Source: Tretioscincus oriximinensis
Lineage: Eukaryota; Chordata; Lepidosauria; Squamata; Gymnophthalmidae
Assembly: GCA_022410635.1 (NCBI GenBank)
Contig: JAJVDF010000255.1
Span: 916,317 to 980,316 of the forward strand
DNA length: 64,000 nucleotides
Reading direction: 5' to 3'
Part shown: in pieces, positions 44,806-56,710 of the stretch
How the letters are laid out: each line of letters begins with the position of its first letter
How positions within the stretch are numbered: position 1 is the first letter of the stretch
The notes under the pieces: model-generated
Told to the model about the DNA's origin: nothing
What the model saw: the letters and a program-made list of their open reading frames with translations, nothing else
Databases searched by the model: none
Position numbers and translations under genes: made by a program

Positions 44806-46650
44806 TATTTATTTATACCGCCCTATACCAGTAGGTCTCAGGGTGGTTAACAATAAAATCATAATTAACTTATCAAAACAGCCATATCTAAAAATAGGGA
44901 AGAGACAGTAGTTTTCTCAGCGAAAGGCCAGGCTAAAGAAGTGCCTCCTCAAGCGTTTTCTGAAAGTGCACAGAGATGGTGATTGACGACCCCAAGGGGG
45001 AGATCATTCCATAGCCTGGGTGCTGACCTATTCCGAGTCCCCGCCTTCACTTCCACTGAGGTACAGTCAGGAGGGCCTCCCCTGCAGATCTTAGGGCACG
45101 AGAAGGCTCATATGGGAGAAGGCCTTCCTTTAGATATTTGGGGCCCAAGTTATGTAAGGCTTTATAGGTGAGAGTTAATACCTTGAATTGGACTCGGTAG
45201 CAAATTGACAGCCAGTGCAGTTCTTTCAGGACCAGCGTGATATGTATCCGGCCAGTTGAAATAGCCAGCAGTCTAGCTGCTGCATTCTGCACCAGCTGCA
45301 GCTTCTGAACCGTTTTCAAAGGAACTCCCTATAGAGTGTTTTACAATAATCCAATCTGGAAGTTACCAGAGTGTGGATCACTATGGCCAGTTGGATGCCT
45401 ACTCACTTCATGGACCCGGGAAGTGGAGGCACACAGCACCTCTGTCTTGTCTAGATTCAGCTTCAATTCATTGCCCCCCATCCAGCCCATTACTGCCTTC
45501 AAGCACCTGTCAAGCACTTCAACCGTCTCTCCTGATTCAGATGGAACAGAGAGATAGAGTGGAGTGTCATTTGCTTATTGATGAAACTTCACTAATGCAG
45601 TGCCACCAACTCCTAAACTCTGTAGCCTTTTCAGGAGGATACCATGGTCAATGGTATCAAAAGCCGCTGAGAGGTCCAGGAGAAAGAATAGGGTCACACG
45701 GCTGCCATCCTTCTCCCAGAGCAGGTCATCAACCAGGGCAACCAAGGTGGTGTCCGTGCTATGACCAGGCCTGAAGCCAGATTGAAATGGGTCTAGATAA
45801 TCTGTTTCTTCCAAGCATGCCTGCAGTTGGGCAGCCACGGTCCTCTCCAGAACTTTGCCCAGGAAGGGTATGTTAGCCACCAGGCTGTAGTTGTTTAACT
45901 CTTCTGGGTCCAGGGAAGGTTTCTTGAGGCCTCTTTAAGAGCCAGTGGGACCACCGCATCCCTCAAAGAAGCGTTCACCACTCCTTGGACCCACCCAGTC
46001 ATATCCTGCCAACTGGCTTTTATCAGCCAGGAGGGTCAAGGATCCAGTGGGCATGAAGGTGGCTGAACCCCAACAAACAGCTTGTCTACATCATCAGGGC
46101 GCAACAATTGAAACTGACCAGACGGTTCTCTGGACATCTCCTCTGGGCTATTCACAAGAGTGGAATCCAATCCCTCATGAATCTGAGCGACTTTGCCCTC
46201 AAAGTGCCTTGCAAATTTGTCGCAGCAGATATTGGGTGGCCTTTCCCTTGCTGTGCCGGGCTAGATCTTATCAGGCCATTCACCACTCAAAATTGCTCTG
46301 CTGGATGGCTACTTGAGACCGCAATGGTAGAAGAGAAATGGTTCCTTTTCCATTTGGTCAGGCTCTTGTTGGGATTTGTGCCACCTGCACTCCAGCCACT
46401 GACCTTCCATCGCCCTTAACTCCCCAGAATACGAGGAGGCTCTACGGGCTCCACTGATACACAGAGGGCATTCATGTCGATAGCCCTGGTCATCTCCCAA
46501 TTCCAAAGAGAGACTAGAGCCTCGGCAGGAGTGCCATCCATGCCAACCGGAAAATCCCTCAAAGCATTTAGGAATCGTCCGGATTCCATAAGTCTCTAGG
46601 GGTGGACCATCTGAATGGGTCCTTCACCCTTGCAGAGGGGAACTGCCACT
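44805..46650 (-). mobile_element. L2-type LINE, 5'-truncated copy with RT remnants
   Basis: The minus strand carries LPYEPSRALRSAGEALLTVP and QLVQNAAARLLAISTGRIHI near 45050-45300, and farther upstream PFQSGFRPGHSTDTTLVAL and FLLDLSAAFDTIDHGIL (45600-45820), the fingers/palm part of an L2-clade reverse transcriptase. The 3' tail (TATACCGCCCTATACC antisense) is at 44815. Frames are broken. Confidence 0.85.
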
Positions 46651-46764
46651 GTAAGTCCAAATCTCACCAAATAGTCTGTCCATTACAAAGGGCTTATCAC
46701 AAGTCCTCCTATCAATGGACTCTTACCAACTCACGCTGTGGCAAAGACAGATTGAGGGTATTTA

Positions 46765-47090
46765 TTTGAAATGTAGATTGCAGTTCTTCTTTCTCTCAAA
46801 TAGCTGAGTTGACTAAAGCTGAGGCCAGAAGAGGGCGCTCACCCCACTCCACAGCCAACACAGGGCTTTGAGAATGGATCCTTCACATGAAAGACTGACT
46901 CTTAGCACCTGAGCCATGAGTCTCTGTCTATATTCCGACACTATACAGTATATTATGGTTCCAACACTCAGGCACTGTTTTAAAATTTTAATTTTGTATT
47001 CTTGCTTTTATCATTAAGTGCCTTGAGACCTTCAAGTGTAGGATGGGATATAAGTTAAATATATTAAGTCAATTAATTAATTCAATAAAT
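46765..47090 (-). mobile_element. Sauria-type SINE (antisense) and L2 tail (sense)
   Basis: CAAATAGCTGAGTTGACTAA, GAGGGCGCTCACCCCACTCC and ACTCTTAGCACCTGAGCC are the SINE to about 46925. TGCCTTGAGACCTTCAAGTG marks an L2 tail at 46980-47090. Confidence 0.7.
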
Positions 47091-47299
47091 AATAGCCAAT
47101 GGACTGGGACTGCAAGGTGGTGGAAAAGGGGTGAGACTTTGAACAGTTGTTCAACCTCTCTGAATCATGTTTTGATTCACTGTGGATACAGATATTTTTA
47201 TCCTGCTCTCCAAATTTTGTGCTGACCTTGAAAGTATGCTAATGTTTTTCCTAGTGCTGAATCCCTACATTATCCCAAAGAATCCCAATTATTCCTATC

Positions 47300-47690
47300 A
47301 ACTGAAGCAGAGGAAGAAGAGGAAGAAGAGGAAGAAGAGGAAGAAGAGGAAGAAGAGGAAGAAGAGGAAGAAGAGGAAGAAGAGGAAGAAGAGGAAGAAG
47401 AAGAAGAAGAACTGGGCTCTTATACCCCACTTTTCTCACCTTTCAAAGGGACTCAAAGCAGCTTACAAGGGTATTTTGCCTGAAGGCTTCCATTCTATCT
47501 TCCCCACCAGGCTGTGGTGGTTTCCATATATCTACTTGCAGTCAGTTGCAATTTCTTGCAATTCTTGCTTTTGAATAGCTGTGTTGGCTGGAGCTACAGG
47601 CTAGTGGAAGGTGCTCAACCCTCCCCATGTCTGACACAGGGATCTCCCAGATGAGAGACAAATTCCTTAGCGACTGAGCTATCCGTGCCA
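47300..47690 (-). mobile_element. Sauria-type SINE with a long (GAGGAAGAA)n tail
   Basis: The 9-bp unit GAGGAAGAA repeats about eleven times (47312-47410), then TTTCTCACCTTTCAAAGGGA, GTCAGTTGCAATTTCTTGCA and the head TCCTTAGCGACTGAGCTATC. It ends about 240 bp before an exon boundary in intron sequence. Confidence 0.85.
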
Positions 47691-47926
47691 AGCTTTCTGT
47701 GACAGACCTGGAAACTCATATTTAGTCTGAGATCTATCAATACACTCAGGTGCTACTTCTCAGGCAGATTCTATTCTTACTCACACGTAGGAACTTATAT
47801 TTCTCCCTTTTAGTTTCAGCCCATTGTTCAAGCCCGTTTAGATCTTTTAAAATCCTCTCCCTTTTTTCTCTAACGCCTTCTAGCATTATGTCCCCTCCAC
47901 TCCTTCTACAAGATCCTTGTCTGTAC

Positions 47927-48140
47927 CTTTGCTCTTTGCTTATTGGATCTTTCTTCTTCTCTGCCCAGCTCTTGTCAGGTGCGTAGTCCCATTGTATTTC
48001 CTCAGCTGCAATGTAGTAAGTTCTCATTGTTCCATAAGTTCTTCCATCGTGGGACTTTTCACCACAAGATTTAACTTCATACAGCTGCTTCATCCCAGCA
48101 TTGAAGTGATCAAATGTTCTGCAAACCACCGGAAAAGTCC
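47927..48140 (-). CDS. HEPHL1: HEPHL1 exon, end of domain 4 to start of domain 5
   Basis: After acceptor AATCTTTCAG the exon reads GTFPVVCRTFDHFNAGMKQLYEV. The Cys, the His of FDHF and the Met of AGM are the remaining ligands of the domain 4 type 1 copper. The exon continues with KSCGEKS, then YYIAAEEIQWDYAPDKSW, the opening strand of domain 5. It ends CAAAG|GTACAG, phase 2. The 214 nt are open, and a lysine-rich EKKKDP stretch precedes the junction. Confidence 0.95.
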
Positions 48141-48144
48141 CTGA

Positions 48145-49125
48145 AAGATTATTGTGACTTTCATTTATCTCTGAGCTAAATGTCTATTGCTGTTTTTATT
48201 CCTGCACCTCATACTAGCAGTTGCTGTATAATAAATAAAGGAAAACAAAACAAAGATCAGGCCTTATGATAAAAAAAGATAAGAAGAGAATACAATGGGA
48301 TCTTGGAGTTTAAAAAATCCTTAGAAAATAAGCATTTATATTACTTGTAACAAGGGGATGTCTAGTAATACTTTAAACCAGGGGTGGAGAAAGCTCAGCC
48401 TGTGGGACGGCGCCCGGAGCTCTTTGATCTTCCTGGCCCTTCCCACTCCCTCCTCCCTTTATAAAAAGACGGAAATCTGAAAAGCTCCAAGGGGCAAAGC
48501 CTGACTGACAAGCAGAAAGCCAGGCGAGAGAACCAGGTGATAGCGGCTGAGCATGCAACAGCATTCAGCAAAGGAGGAAGGCATGGGTGAGAACCCTTCC
48601 ACATGTGACGGCAAGCAGAGGCCTCACTGGCTCCTGTGCTTTTTGCAGAAGAATGGAGTGGGCTTCCCTTGTACGGGATTGGGGAAAGGGGCCTGGGAGA
48701 GGCTGGGGGGCTGGGATTGGGGCCTATTGAAGCAATGGGGCTATGTCCCCTGAGTGATGTTGAAAATATCAAATGGCCACCAAGGAAAGGTTCCGCTTCT
48801 TTAAACTCTGCTTTAAACTCTGACAAAGAAGCTGGCAGTAGGCTTTCATAGAGTAAGCCTACTTCATCAGATGCATGGACTGTGATGCTGATGGACATAC
48901 CTATATAAATATGGATGTAGACAGTTGTATTACGAAGGCTAATTTGCTACTGGCAATTTATCTTTTCTCTAACCACTGTGGCTCCTTTAACCGTCTCCTT
49001 GTTCTCTGACCCCAGATTACCTAAACGTTTGCAGTGAACCTAACCCTGGATTGTACCCTGCTCTTTTCCTGAGCAGCTTAAAGGGTTAATTTTCACATGA
49101 AGACTTACATCTTCTAATGATGGTA
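48145..49125. other. HEPHL1: HEPHL1 intron, no recognised element
   Basis: Includes a GC-richer patch (48390-48720) with frames on both strands, not recognised. AAACTCTGCTTTAAACTCTG at 48803 is a tiny duplication. Confidence 0.5.
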
Positions 49126-49129
49126 CTCA

Positions 49130-49280
49130 TTTAACTAATTGAAATGCAGGTTACAAATTTGCATCTCTTTCGAATAGCTGAGTTGGCTAGAGCTGCAGGC
49201 TGGTGGAAGGCGCTCACCCCTCCCCACGTCCGACACAGATGAAAGACCGTCTCCTTAGCGACTGAGCCATTCATGCCTAC
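49130..49280 (-). mobile_element. Sauria-type SINE, 5' part
   Basis: GAATAGCTGAGTTGGCTAGA, GGCGCTCACCCCTCCCCACG, then TCCTTAGCGACTGAGCCATT. Confidence 0.75.
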
Positions 49281-49688
49281 ATGAATGGCATGGGCGCCCA
49301 ATGGCTTAGGGTGATGGATTGGGATCAGGTGGTTAAGGGTGGTGGTAGTCTGGAAGTTTGGAGTGGTCATTGATTACCTTCTGGCCACATTGACAACTCC
49401 AACATGGGTGCCACCATTTGTGAAGTGATTGACACTCACCTTGATGGACACTCACCTTGATTAGAAGGCCAAACACCATGACACATTTAAATAATAAGGA
49501 TGCTTTGATTCAACCAGTGATAAATAAATATTTCAAACTGAAAGTTCAATGTATGGAAACACCAGTGTTAAAATTCCTCCTCCCAATTTGCATCAAAAAG
49601 GGAATGCATTTACGAGGTATTCTAAAGGTACCCCCAAAATATTTTGAGGAACAAATAGTGTTGCCAAAGTTCTGCCCCTAAAACATAC

Positions 49689-49901
49689 CTACTTGGTCTG
49701 GCTCCATCTGCACAGTTGTTGAGGTGTGAGCGAATAAAGCCTGGCCATCCCTTGTTCTGCTCAGCGTGCGGATGTTGTTCCCTTGGAAACTAACGCCATG
49801 CACGTCAATTCCACTGCCGAGGCCAATCAAATGCCAAGAGACCTTGTCACAGTCACACATAGTAAGGCCAGGCAAGTTGCCAAACAGGTAACCATTGACA
49901 G
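49689..49901 (-). CDS. HEPHL1: HEPHL1 exon, domain 4 with type 1 copper His
   Basis: The acceptor is TTCTTTCAG. The exon encodes VNGYLFGNLPGLTMCDCDKV, then SWHLIGLGSGIDVHGVSFQG, where the His of DVHG is the first ligand of the domain 4 type 1 copper. It continues to QMEPDQV and ends GTAG|GTATGT, phase 1. Its 213 nt are open. MCDCDK has an extra Cys next to the usual MC; I attach no function to it. Confidence 0.95.
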
Positions 49902-50069
49902 CTGAAAGAAGAGCAAAAGACACATACTAAAGCTTTATTTCATGTAGCAAGTTTATGTCATGTTACATAAATGGCTCAGAAAAGGGACTCTAGGCCTTGC
50001 ACAGGACTGGTACACTTTTCAGGAACAGACTTTTATAGGAAACCGAATGTAGAAGATGACAAAGGACCA

Positions 50070-50430
50070 TGGTTAAAGGTTCTAGGGATGTTTAATCTCC
50101 AAAAAGGAAGACTGAGAGGAGCCCTGATAGTGGTCCACAAATATCTGAAAGGCTGTCATAGAGCAGAAGGATTAACTTTGTTCTCACTGGCGCATGGAAG
50201 GACTAGAAACAATGGAATGGAGCTGCAAGAGAGGAGATTTAGATTAGATATCAGGAAAAAAATTCTGACAGTAAGGGTGATAAACCACAGGAGGTAGTGA
50301 GTTCTTCTGCGGTGGAAATCTTCAAAAAGAAGGTTTGTCAGCCACCTATCTGGGATGGTTTAGTGATTCCTGCATTCAGCAGGATCCCATGACCCTGGAG
50401 TTCCCTTCCAACTCTAGGATTCTATTATTA
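50070..50430 (+). mobile_element. CR1 LINE 3' end (second subfamily)
   Basis: The sense frame encodes GALIVVHKYLKGCHRAEGLT and GMELQERRFRLDIRKKILT, the CR1 ORF2 C-terminus, then GGATGGTTTAGTGATTCCTG and CTCTAGGATTCTATTATT. Confidence 0.85.
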
Positions 50431-50434
50431 AATG

Positions 50435-51685
50435 TGGTAAAGTGCAGAAGTTAATCCTCTTAGCTAGAGGGAAGGAAAGGGGGAAGAGATGAAGCTAGGT
50501 AAAAGTGCATCCATCAAATATGTGCATAAACTTTTTCAGAAATTTTCCTGCCTATTTTCCCACCTACAACTCTTGTTAACCACACTCTAAAATGCCCATA
50601 ACACAATTAATGCCATTTGTTGATTAGCAGTGAATAAATGAGCATTTCAAAAAGACTCAGTTGTGGAGAAGAAAATCAGCAATCAGCTAATGCAGCTTTG
50701 TTTTCAAAACTCAGGAAAAACACCACTTTCGAGTTTTTATCTAATCACAAGCTTTTGTCTGAAGTATTTTGTAATGCCCAATTACTTTAAATTGGAGTTT
50801 ATGCGAACAAAAAGTCTTCAGGAAAATGAAGGCGCACGTTACACAACGAATAATTTTCAGCCATGAAGAATGATTGACACAACAATTTCTGAGGAAATTT
50901 CTCCGTGTTTTTCTTAGCTAGAAGAATAAAACACAAAATGTAAATGGTTAGTAGCAAGGGAAGATGGGGGAGGCTGGGGAATATCCAGTATAGAAAGTTA
51001 TCATGATGCCTTTCAGGGGATGTTGGAAATTCAGTACAGAACAGCAGTTTGGGTAGAATTGGAAAACAGGTGAATAGAATTTTAGAATCAGAAATAGTAT
51101 ATAAGAAATAGGCAATAAGGGATCATACGTTCTTGGAAAGAACCTATGAAAGGTACCCACAAAGGTATGGAAAAAATGGAAAACGGAATGAATAGTGCAG
51201 GAGGGGAAATGGCTTCAATTTGGGTAATTAATAAAAACAGTGAGGAGGAGATGACAAGGGTATTAAGAATATTATATGGTAAAAAAAAATAAGAGTTCGG
51301 TGGGAATTCACAAGATAGAATTTCAATATGAAATTAGATAAGGGATCAGATATTATTATAGGCTTTAGGCATTAAGTCTAACTGGGGATAAAATTAAAAG
51401 ATGTACAGGGAGATAAGATACAGAGACAGAGAAAGTTATAAGGAAAATTCAGCAGAAAGTGTTTCTTACTAGAAATAGTCACTCTGGCTATTTCCAGACA
51501 ACAAAAGTAAAACAAGACTGATCACCTTGGTGTACCTACTCATCACTTTACTAGGGTTTTTTTGGGAACCAATTCTATTGTCATTTTTCGCATGCTTTGC
51601 TGGCTTGCAGAAGTTCTCAACAAGATGCCTTCCCATGTACCTCACCAGATGTGCAAGTAAGCTCACCTATCATGAGAAAACTAGT
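50435..51685. other. HEPHL1: HEPHL1 intron, AT-rich, no recognised element
   Basis: Nothing recognised; 50940-51480 is purine-rich on the plus strand. Confidence 0.5.
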
Positions 51686-51722
51686 CAGTTTCAGAGAAAT
51701 AGCCATGTTAATCCAGTAGAAA

Positions 51723-51873
51723 GTCCAGCAAAGGAGCTGGTAGCACCTAGAGACTAACAGTAGAAAAGTAACTAGTGACATAAGCCCTTTCTGAAGAAGT
51801 AGACGTGTCTACGAAAGCTGACGCCACCTAATTTTCTACTGTTAGTCTTTAAGTGCTATTAGCCCCTTTGCTG
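51723..51873. repeat. Fold-back element, best copy of its family
   Basis: CCAGCAAAGGAGCTGGTAGC with GACTAACAGTAGAAAA at the left mirrors TTTTCTACTGTTAGTCTTTA and TTAGCCCCTTTGCTGG at the right. The core has GAAGAAGTAGACGTGTCTAC, itself partly palindromic. Confidence 0.75.
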
Positions 51874-52344
51874 GAGAAAACTAGTGTCACTGTTGGATTT
51901 CTGTGGCAGGTTTTTAGCTGGATTTGTGTGCATGGCCTGCACTGGAAAGTATATGCATAGATCTGACAATTCCAATGCAATGTTGAGAGGATCGTAGCAC
52001 TTCACTCCTTGTATCTGAAAAAATAGACTTAGGCCCTGGAGCTTTATCTGGGTAATTTCCTGGGACAAAGATTACCAAAGACTATGGCAAGCCCCATATG
52101 GCCTTGGTTTATGAAATTTTTTGCTTCCAACTTTTTCTCTCAGTTAATCTCCAAGATGTCATTATCCATACTGATCAAGACCAACATGCTATTTCTTTGA
52201 AGTCTCGGCAAATGTTACATAAATTTGCAGTGGTGTAAAAGTGCACAAATGTAAATGGTTTGGCTTAAATGGGCAACCCTCATTCTGCCTTCACTAGCAA
52301 ACCATTTGCTGTGATGGTGAAACCATGGTGTGATAGTACCATAC

Positions 52345-52495
52345 CATGCATATTGTTGGATTCCTGAAAATCCTTGTCATTCTTATCGACCTTGGATGGA
52401 TCACTAGTAAACGCAAGAATATTTTCGTCAAGATAAAAACTGAGATTCTCGTTGAAGATTGTAAAAAGGAGATAGAATTCTTCATCTATTCCTTT
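52345..52495 (-). CDS. HEPHL1: HEPHL1 exon, domain 4 (acidic linker block)
   Basis: The acceptor is TTTTTACCACAG, phase 0. The exon encodes KGIDEEFYLLFTIFNENLSF, then YLDENILAFTSDP and FQESNNMHG. The D-E-E-F-Y-L-L-F-T-x-x-x-E-N block and the ESNxMH end are diagnostic of hephaestin-type proteins. It ends ATGCATG|GTATGG, phase 1. It is 151 nt, open, and joins the next exon as MHAVNGY. Confidence 0.95.
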
Positions 52496-52809
52496 CTGTG
52501 GTAAAAAGAAAAATGCAGTAAGAAAAAAGGATCTAGCTTCAAGAAAAACAAGAAAGGAACATTTTAAATTCATCTCCAAATTCTGTTTTGAAGAAAACTT
52601 TACATTTTGTGCTTACCTCCTCAAGACTTAAAAAATTAGAATATTATGTTTTAAATTTAACAATAAAATGCAGAACAAGAATAATAAAAAACCCAGCCTT
52701 TTACCCAAAAATAGTAGCACACTCTATTATGATTTGGGGATGGAAGGATTAATCAAAATGGACACTTAAATGTGGATTAAATATTTGATCGAAGGTAAGA
52801 AATTGGAGA

Positions 52810-53965
52810 TGGTATAAGAACATAAGAACATAAGAAGAGCCATCCTGGATCAGGCCACAGCCCATCGAGTCCAGCATTCTGTGTCACACAGAGGCCCACC
52901 AGATGCACCTGGGCAGTCCGAACAGAGGAAAGCAAAATATGCTCCTTTTCATGACTTGATATTTCAGGAGTCCTGCTTGTTTCTCCATCCCGGAGGCAAC
53001 ATCCAGACAACTATCTTAGTATCCATTTATACCCTTAGTGTCCATAAACCTGTCTAGTCCTGTCTTGAAACTATCCAAGCTGTTAGCTACCACTACCTCT
53101 TCAGGAAGTAAATTCCACAGGCTGATGACCCTCTGGGTGAAAAAATACTTTCCTTTGTCTGTTCTCACTTTTCTACCCAACAGTTTTAAGGAGTGCCCTC
53201 TGGTCCTTGTGTTGTGTGATAGAGAAAACATTTTTTCTCTATTCACCCTGTCGATCCCATGCATGATTTTGTACACTTCNNNNNNNNNNNNNNNNNNNNN
53301 NNNNNNNNNNNNNNNNNNNNNNNNNNNNNNNNNNNNNNNNNNNNNNNNNNNNNNNNNNNNNNNNNNNNNNNNNNNNNNNNNNNNNNNNNNNNNNNNNNNN
53401 NNNNNNNNNNNNNNNNNNNNNNNNNNNNNNNNNNNNNNNNNNNNNNNNNNNNNNNNNNNNNNNNNNNNNNNNNNNNNNNNNNNNNNNNNNNNNNNNNNNN
53501 NNNNNNNNNNNNNNNNNNNNNNNNNNNNNNNNNNNNNNNNNNNNNNNNNNNNNNNNNNNNNNNNNNNNNNNNNNNNNNNNNNNNNNNNNNNNNNNNNNNN
53601 NNNNNNNNNNNNNNNNNNNNNNNNNNNNNNNNNNNNNNNNNNNNNNNNNNNNNNNNNNNNNNNNCCTTGTACTTGCTTAAGTTGAAGTGCATTTGTCACT
53701 TTGATGCCCACTCACCCAATTTCAATAAATCACTCTGGAGTGCCTTACAATCATTTTCAGTTTTCACTACCCTGAACAGTTTAGTGTCATCAGCAAACTT
53801 GGCTACTTCACTATTTACCTCGGCATCCAGATCATTTATAAATATATTGAAAAGCAAGGGTCCCAGTACAGATCCCTGGGGTACCCCACTTCTTACCTCT
53901 TTCCACTCAGAGAACTGTCCATTTAATACTACCCTCTGTTTTCTATCTTTTAGCCAGTTTCCAAC
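52810..53965 (-). mobile_element. CR1-type LINE copy containing an assembly gap
   Basis: Antisense 3' UTR and ORF2 C-terminus (RTRGHSLKLLGRKVRTDKGK) are at 52830-53279. After the gap, RT domain motifs RSGVPQGSVLGPLLFNIFIN and KFADDTKLF appear (53760-53930). FADD is the catalytic box. It may be one long copy. Confidence 0.85.
53280..53664. other. Assembly gap (385 N) within the CR1 copy
   Basis: Run of N; both flanks are CR1 in the same orientation. Confidence 0.99.
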
Positions 53966-54360
53966 ATAAGAGGTGGTAGTAGCTAACAGCTTGGATAGCT
54001 TCAAGACACCAAGGGTATAAATGGGTACTAGGCTGGATGTCTGGATGCTGCCTCCAGGATGGAGCAACAGGCAGGACTCCTGAAATGCCATTTGCAGGGA
54101 GTCATGAACAGGAGCATATTTTGCTTACCTCAGTTCGGACTGCCCAGGTGCATCTGGTGGGCCTCTGGGTGAGACAGAATGCTGGACTAGATGGCCTGTG
54201 GCCTGATCCAGTGTGGCTCTTCTTATGTTCGTTCTTATGAGCAGTGCTGAATTGGGTCGGAGTCCATCTAGTCCAGCATTCTATCTCACACAAATGTCCA
54301 CCCATTGCACCTGGGCAGTCTTGAACAAAGAAGGCAAAATCTTCAAGAGAGGCAAAATCA
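53966..54360 (+). mobile_element. CR1 3' end (sense) followed by an antisense CR1 scrap
   Basis: TAGCTAACAGCTTGGATAGC to TTCTTATGTTCGTTCTTATG (54240) is sense CR1. CATCTAGTCCAGCATTCTAT onward is antisense. Confidence 0.75.
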
Positions 54361-54364
54361 ACAT

Positions 54365-55070
54365 ATAGGTTTAAAAATGTCTGTTAAAAATAAATGGAAT
54401 TGATTGATAACATATAGTGGCAGGGGAGTGGCCATGATATAGGAAAAGATGTGGATAGATTTTTTCCCCCTGTTTATGGGAAATGGATATGAAAATAGAT
54501 TATATGAAGCTGGGTAGGAAGGGGTGGTATTTTTGATGTATTGCAAAATGTTAAGTTCTATGGATGAATATGAGACAGGCAGGGAAACGAACACAAAAGC
54601 AAATAACGAGAGGCCAAGCTTTAGACAGAGTAAAACAGAATTGTATTACCATCTTTTGAGGAAAATTGAATCAAGATAAATTAGGGAAGGAAACGGGAAG
54701 AGGATTATTACTGACATTGTTATGTGTTTATGTTTGTTCTTCTTTTTGGAATATGTGTGTGTTTGAGGACTGCAGGTCTGTCAGTAGGATTAAGTACCGG
54801 TATATATATTTAGACATGATATTGTTGATTATTAGGTTTGTATGTGTTCTTATATGTATTTTTCTTTTTTTTTGTCTTTTTTGATGTCTCTTGTTTTTGT
54901 AAGTTCCTTATTTAATAAAAAATTAAATGTCTATATGAGTTTGCTTGCTGATGTGTTTGTTATACATCCAGTACAGCTTAAGTGTAGTACATGTAAGCAC
55001 AAAATAAATTAATAAAATACAATAAGGCTACTTGTATACTATGTTTTTCTACCTTGTTCGTAGTGCAGAC
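54365..55070. other. HEPHL1: HEPHL1 intron, AT-rich, no recognised element
   Basis: Nothing recognised. Confidence 0.5.
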
Positions 55071-55074
55071 AGAC

Positions 55075-55190
55075 AGACTGACCAGATTTTCTGAGGCCCA
55101 AACTGGGACAATTAATATTCATGTTAATTTGCATATTCATGATATTCAAATCACTCATCAACATGCATACCCCTCTGAAATCCACGACTG
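55075..55190. mobile_element. Truncated MITE of the TAGGCTGACC family
   Basis: GACTGACCAGATTTTCTGAG and AATTTGCATATTCATGATAT are present; the right end is missing. Confidence 0.65.
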
Positions 55191-55294
55191 ACAAACTCAT
55201 GATGAGATGCATCAAGTTCCATCACTTTACACCTTCTACACTGTGTTTTTATATTGATTTTACTGTAATCTACTGTGAGGACACGCAAATCTAC

Positions 55295-55535
55295 TGTGAG
55301 GACACCAGGTTTATGGACACCAAGGATGGAAGTCTGGATGTTGCCTCTGGGATGGAGCAACAGGCAGGACTCCTGAAATACCATTTGCAGGGAGTCATGA
55401 ACAGGTGCATATTTTGCTTTCCTCTGTTCGGACTGCCCAGGTGCATCTGGTGGACCTCTATGTGGGACAGAATGCTGGACTAGATGGACTCTGGCCTGAT
55501 CCAGTATGGCTCTTCTTATGTTCTTATGTTCAAAT
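55295..55535 (+). mobile_element. CR1-type LINE 3' end
   Basis: GGATGGAGCAACAGGCAGGA, GAATGCTGGACTAGATGGAC, TTCTTATGTTCTTATG. Just before it ATCTACTGTGAGGACAC is tandemly duplicated (55267-55303). Confidence 0.8.
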
Positions 55536-55609
55536 TGAGGAGTATTATGTTTTATAAATAGACATACAAACAGAAAGTAGAGGTGGCCTCCTAGTGGCCA
55601 GATCTTTAC

Positions 55610-55821
55610 CTGTGTTCCATCATGTTTTAAAGAGTTTTTCTTACAGATAATCAGAGGCCCCACAAGGCCAGACTGTGTGTCTGTTACTGGATCTGTTGCT
55701 GAATAATAGAGGTAAGTGAGGCATGATGGGTCATCATCTGTTGGACTAACAGTTTCAGGAACTTCCCATTTGTATGTAAATATCTCACCAGGGTTTACAC
55801 AAGCTCCTGGCTTCTGCTGGC
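55610..55821 (-). CDS. HEPHL1: HEPHL1 exon, end of domain 3 to start of domain 4
   Basis: The exon starts after TTTTCGTTTCAG and completes a Gly codon. It encodes GACVNPGEIFTYKWEVPE, SPTDDDPSCLTYLYYSATDP and then SGLVGPLIICKKNSLKHDGTQ. Conserved family features are the GE-x-x-x-Y-x-W strand, D-P-x-C-L-T and SGLxGPLxxCK. It ends CAG|GTAAAG in phase 0. The 212 nt are fully open. Confidence 0.95.
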
Positions 55822-55889
55822 CTGAAACGAAAATGGAAGTAAAAATGCATAACTTTACTTTTAAACCTTCTTCAGTTCATCCTCAGTTC

Positions 55890-56255
55890 ATAATAATAAA
55901 ATAAAATAATAATAAAATAAAATAATAAAATATAATGATAATGATGATGAGGAGGAGGAGGAAGAAGAAGAAGAAGAAGAGGAGGAGAAGGAAGAGGAGA
56001 ATTGGGTTTTTATACTCTGCTTTTTTCACCCCAGAAGTCTCAGAGCAGATTACAAGGTTCTGTCTTCCCCATTGCATTGTGGTGGTACCTATTAATCTAC
56101 CTGCAACTTTCTTTGCTTTCAAATTGCTAGGTTGGCTGAAGTGAAGGCTAGTAGAGGCACTCACTTCTCTCCACTCAAATAAAAGAGGTTTCAATCTCTG
56201 GCCTCTCAGCTGAAAGACTGTCGCTCTTAACTTCTGCACCACCTTGCCTCTTATT
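55890..56255 (-). mobile_element. Sauria-type SINE with (AATAA)n and (GAA)n tail
   Basis: TTTTATACTCTGCTTTTTTC, GTGGTACCTATTAATCTACC and GCTCTTAACTTCTGCACCAC (antisense head). Confidence 0.7.
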
Positions 56256-56577
56256 ATAAGTTGAACCTTCTTGTCCCATCTTTGGAATTTAAGAATTTCA
56301 AAGAATTAAAGAGCATTTAAAGGTTGAAGTATCCACAGCCTACATCAAACTTTAGATTTTGATAAAGAAAACAACAAGAACTGTGAAAAAATACCCTTTA
56401 AGTTTCTCATCTTGCAGAAATCACTGGAATTTATATACAACTTTTAACAAAACTAAACATTTTCTACTGGACATAGAGGCAAAAGTCTTAGTCATTTTTT
56501 ATAAGGCTGTTTAAATCCCTTCGATATATAGAAGAAAATTAAGAAAGCGAGTAAAGAACGGCACGCCTGAAACTTAC
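56256..56577. other. HEPHL1: HEPHL1 intron sequence, no recognised element
   Basis: AT-rich, nothing recognised. Confidence 0.5.
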
Positions 56578-56709
56578 CATCTGCGTAAGGGGCTCCTTCT
56601 GAATATTTATTGAAAGAGACACCATGAGGCATCATGCTGAAATTTCTGTCAGCTTTATTGGCAAAAGTAACCAAAATTGTATCTCCAACTTCAGCTTTGA
56701 TGACTGGCC
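56578..56709 (-). CDS. HEPHL1: HEPHL1 exon, domain 3 core
   Basis: The 132-nt exon follows TACTATTATAG and encodes GPVIKAEVGDTILVTFANKA, then FSMMPHGVSF and a NKYSEGAPYADG tail. This is the classic multicopper-oxidase block (GPxIxAEVGD...NxAxxxxSxxPHGV). It ends GATG|GTAAGT, a strong donor, phase 1. Length and phases equal those of the exon at 39166-39035, its counterpart in domain 5, as expected from the ancient internal duplication of the family. Confidence 0.95.
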
Positions 56710-56710
56710 C

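Noticed and set aside
45575..45880. Reverse-transcriptase-like frame as a possible gene
   Set aside because: Part of a broken L2-type LINE with frameshifts before and after.
53016..53711. 231-codon minus-strand frame
   Set aside because: Bridges a 385-N gap and consists of CR1 ORF2; not a host gene.
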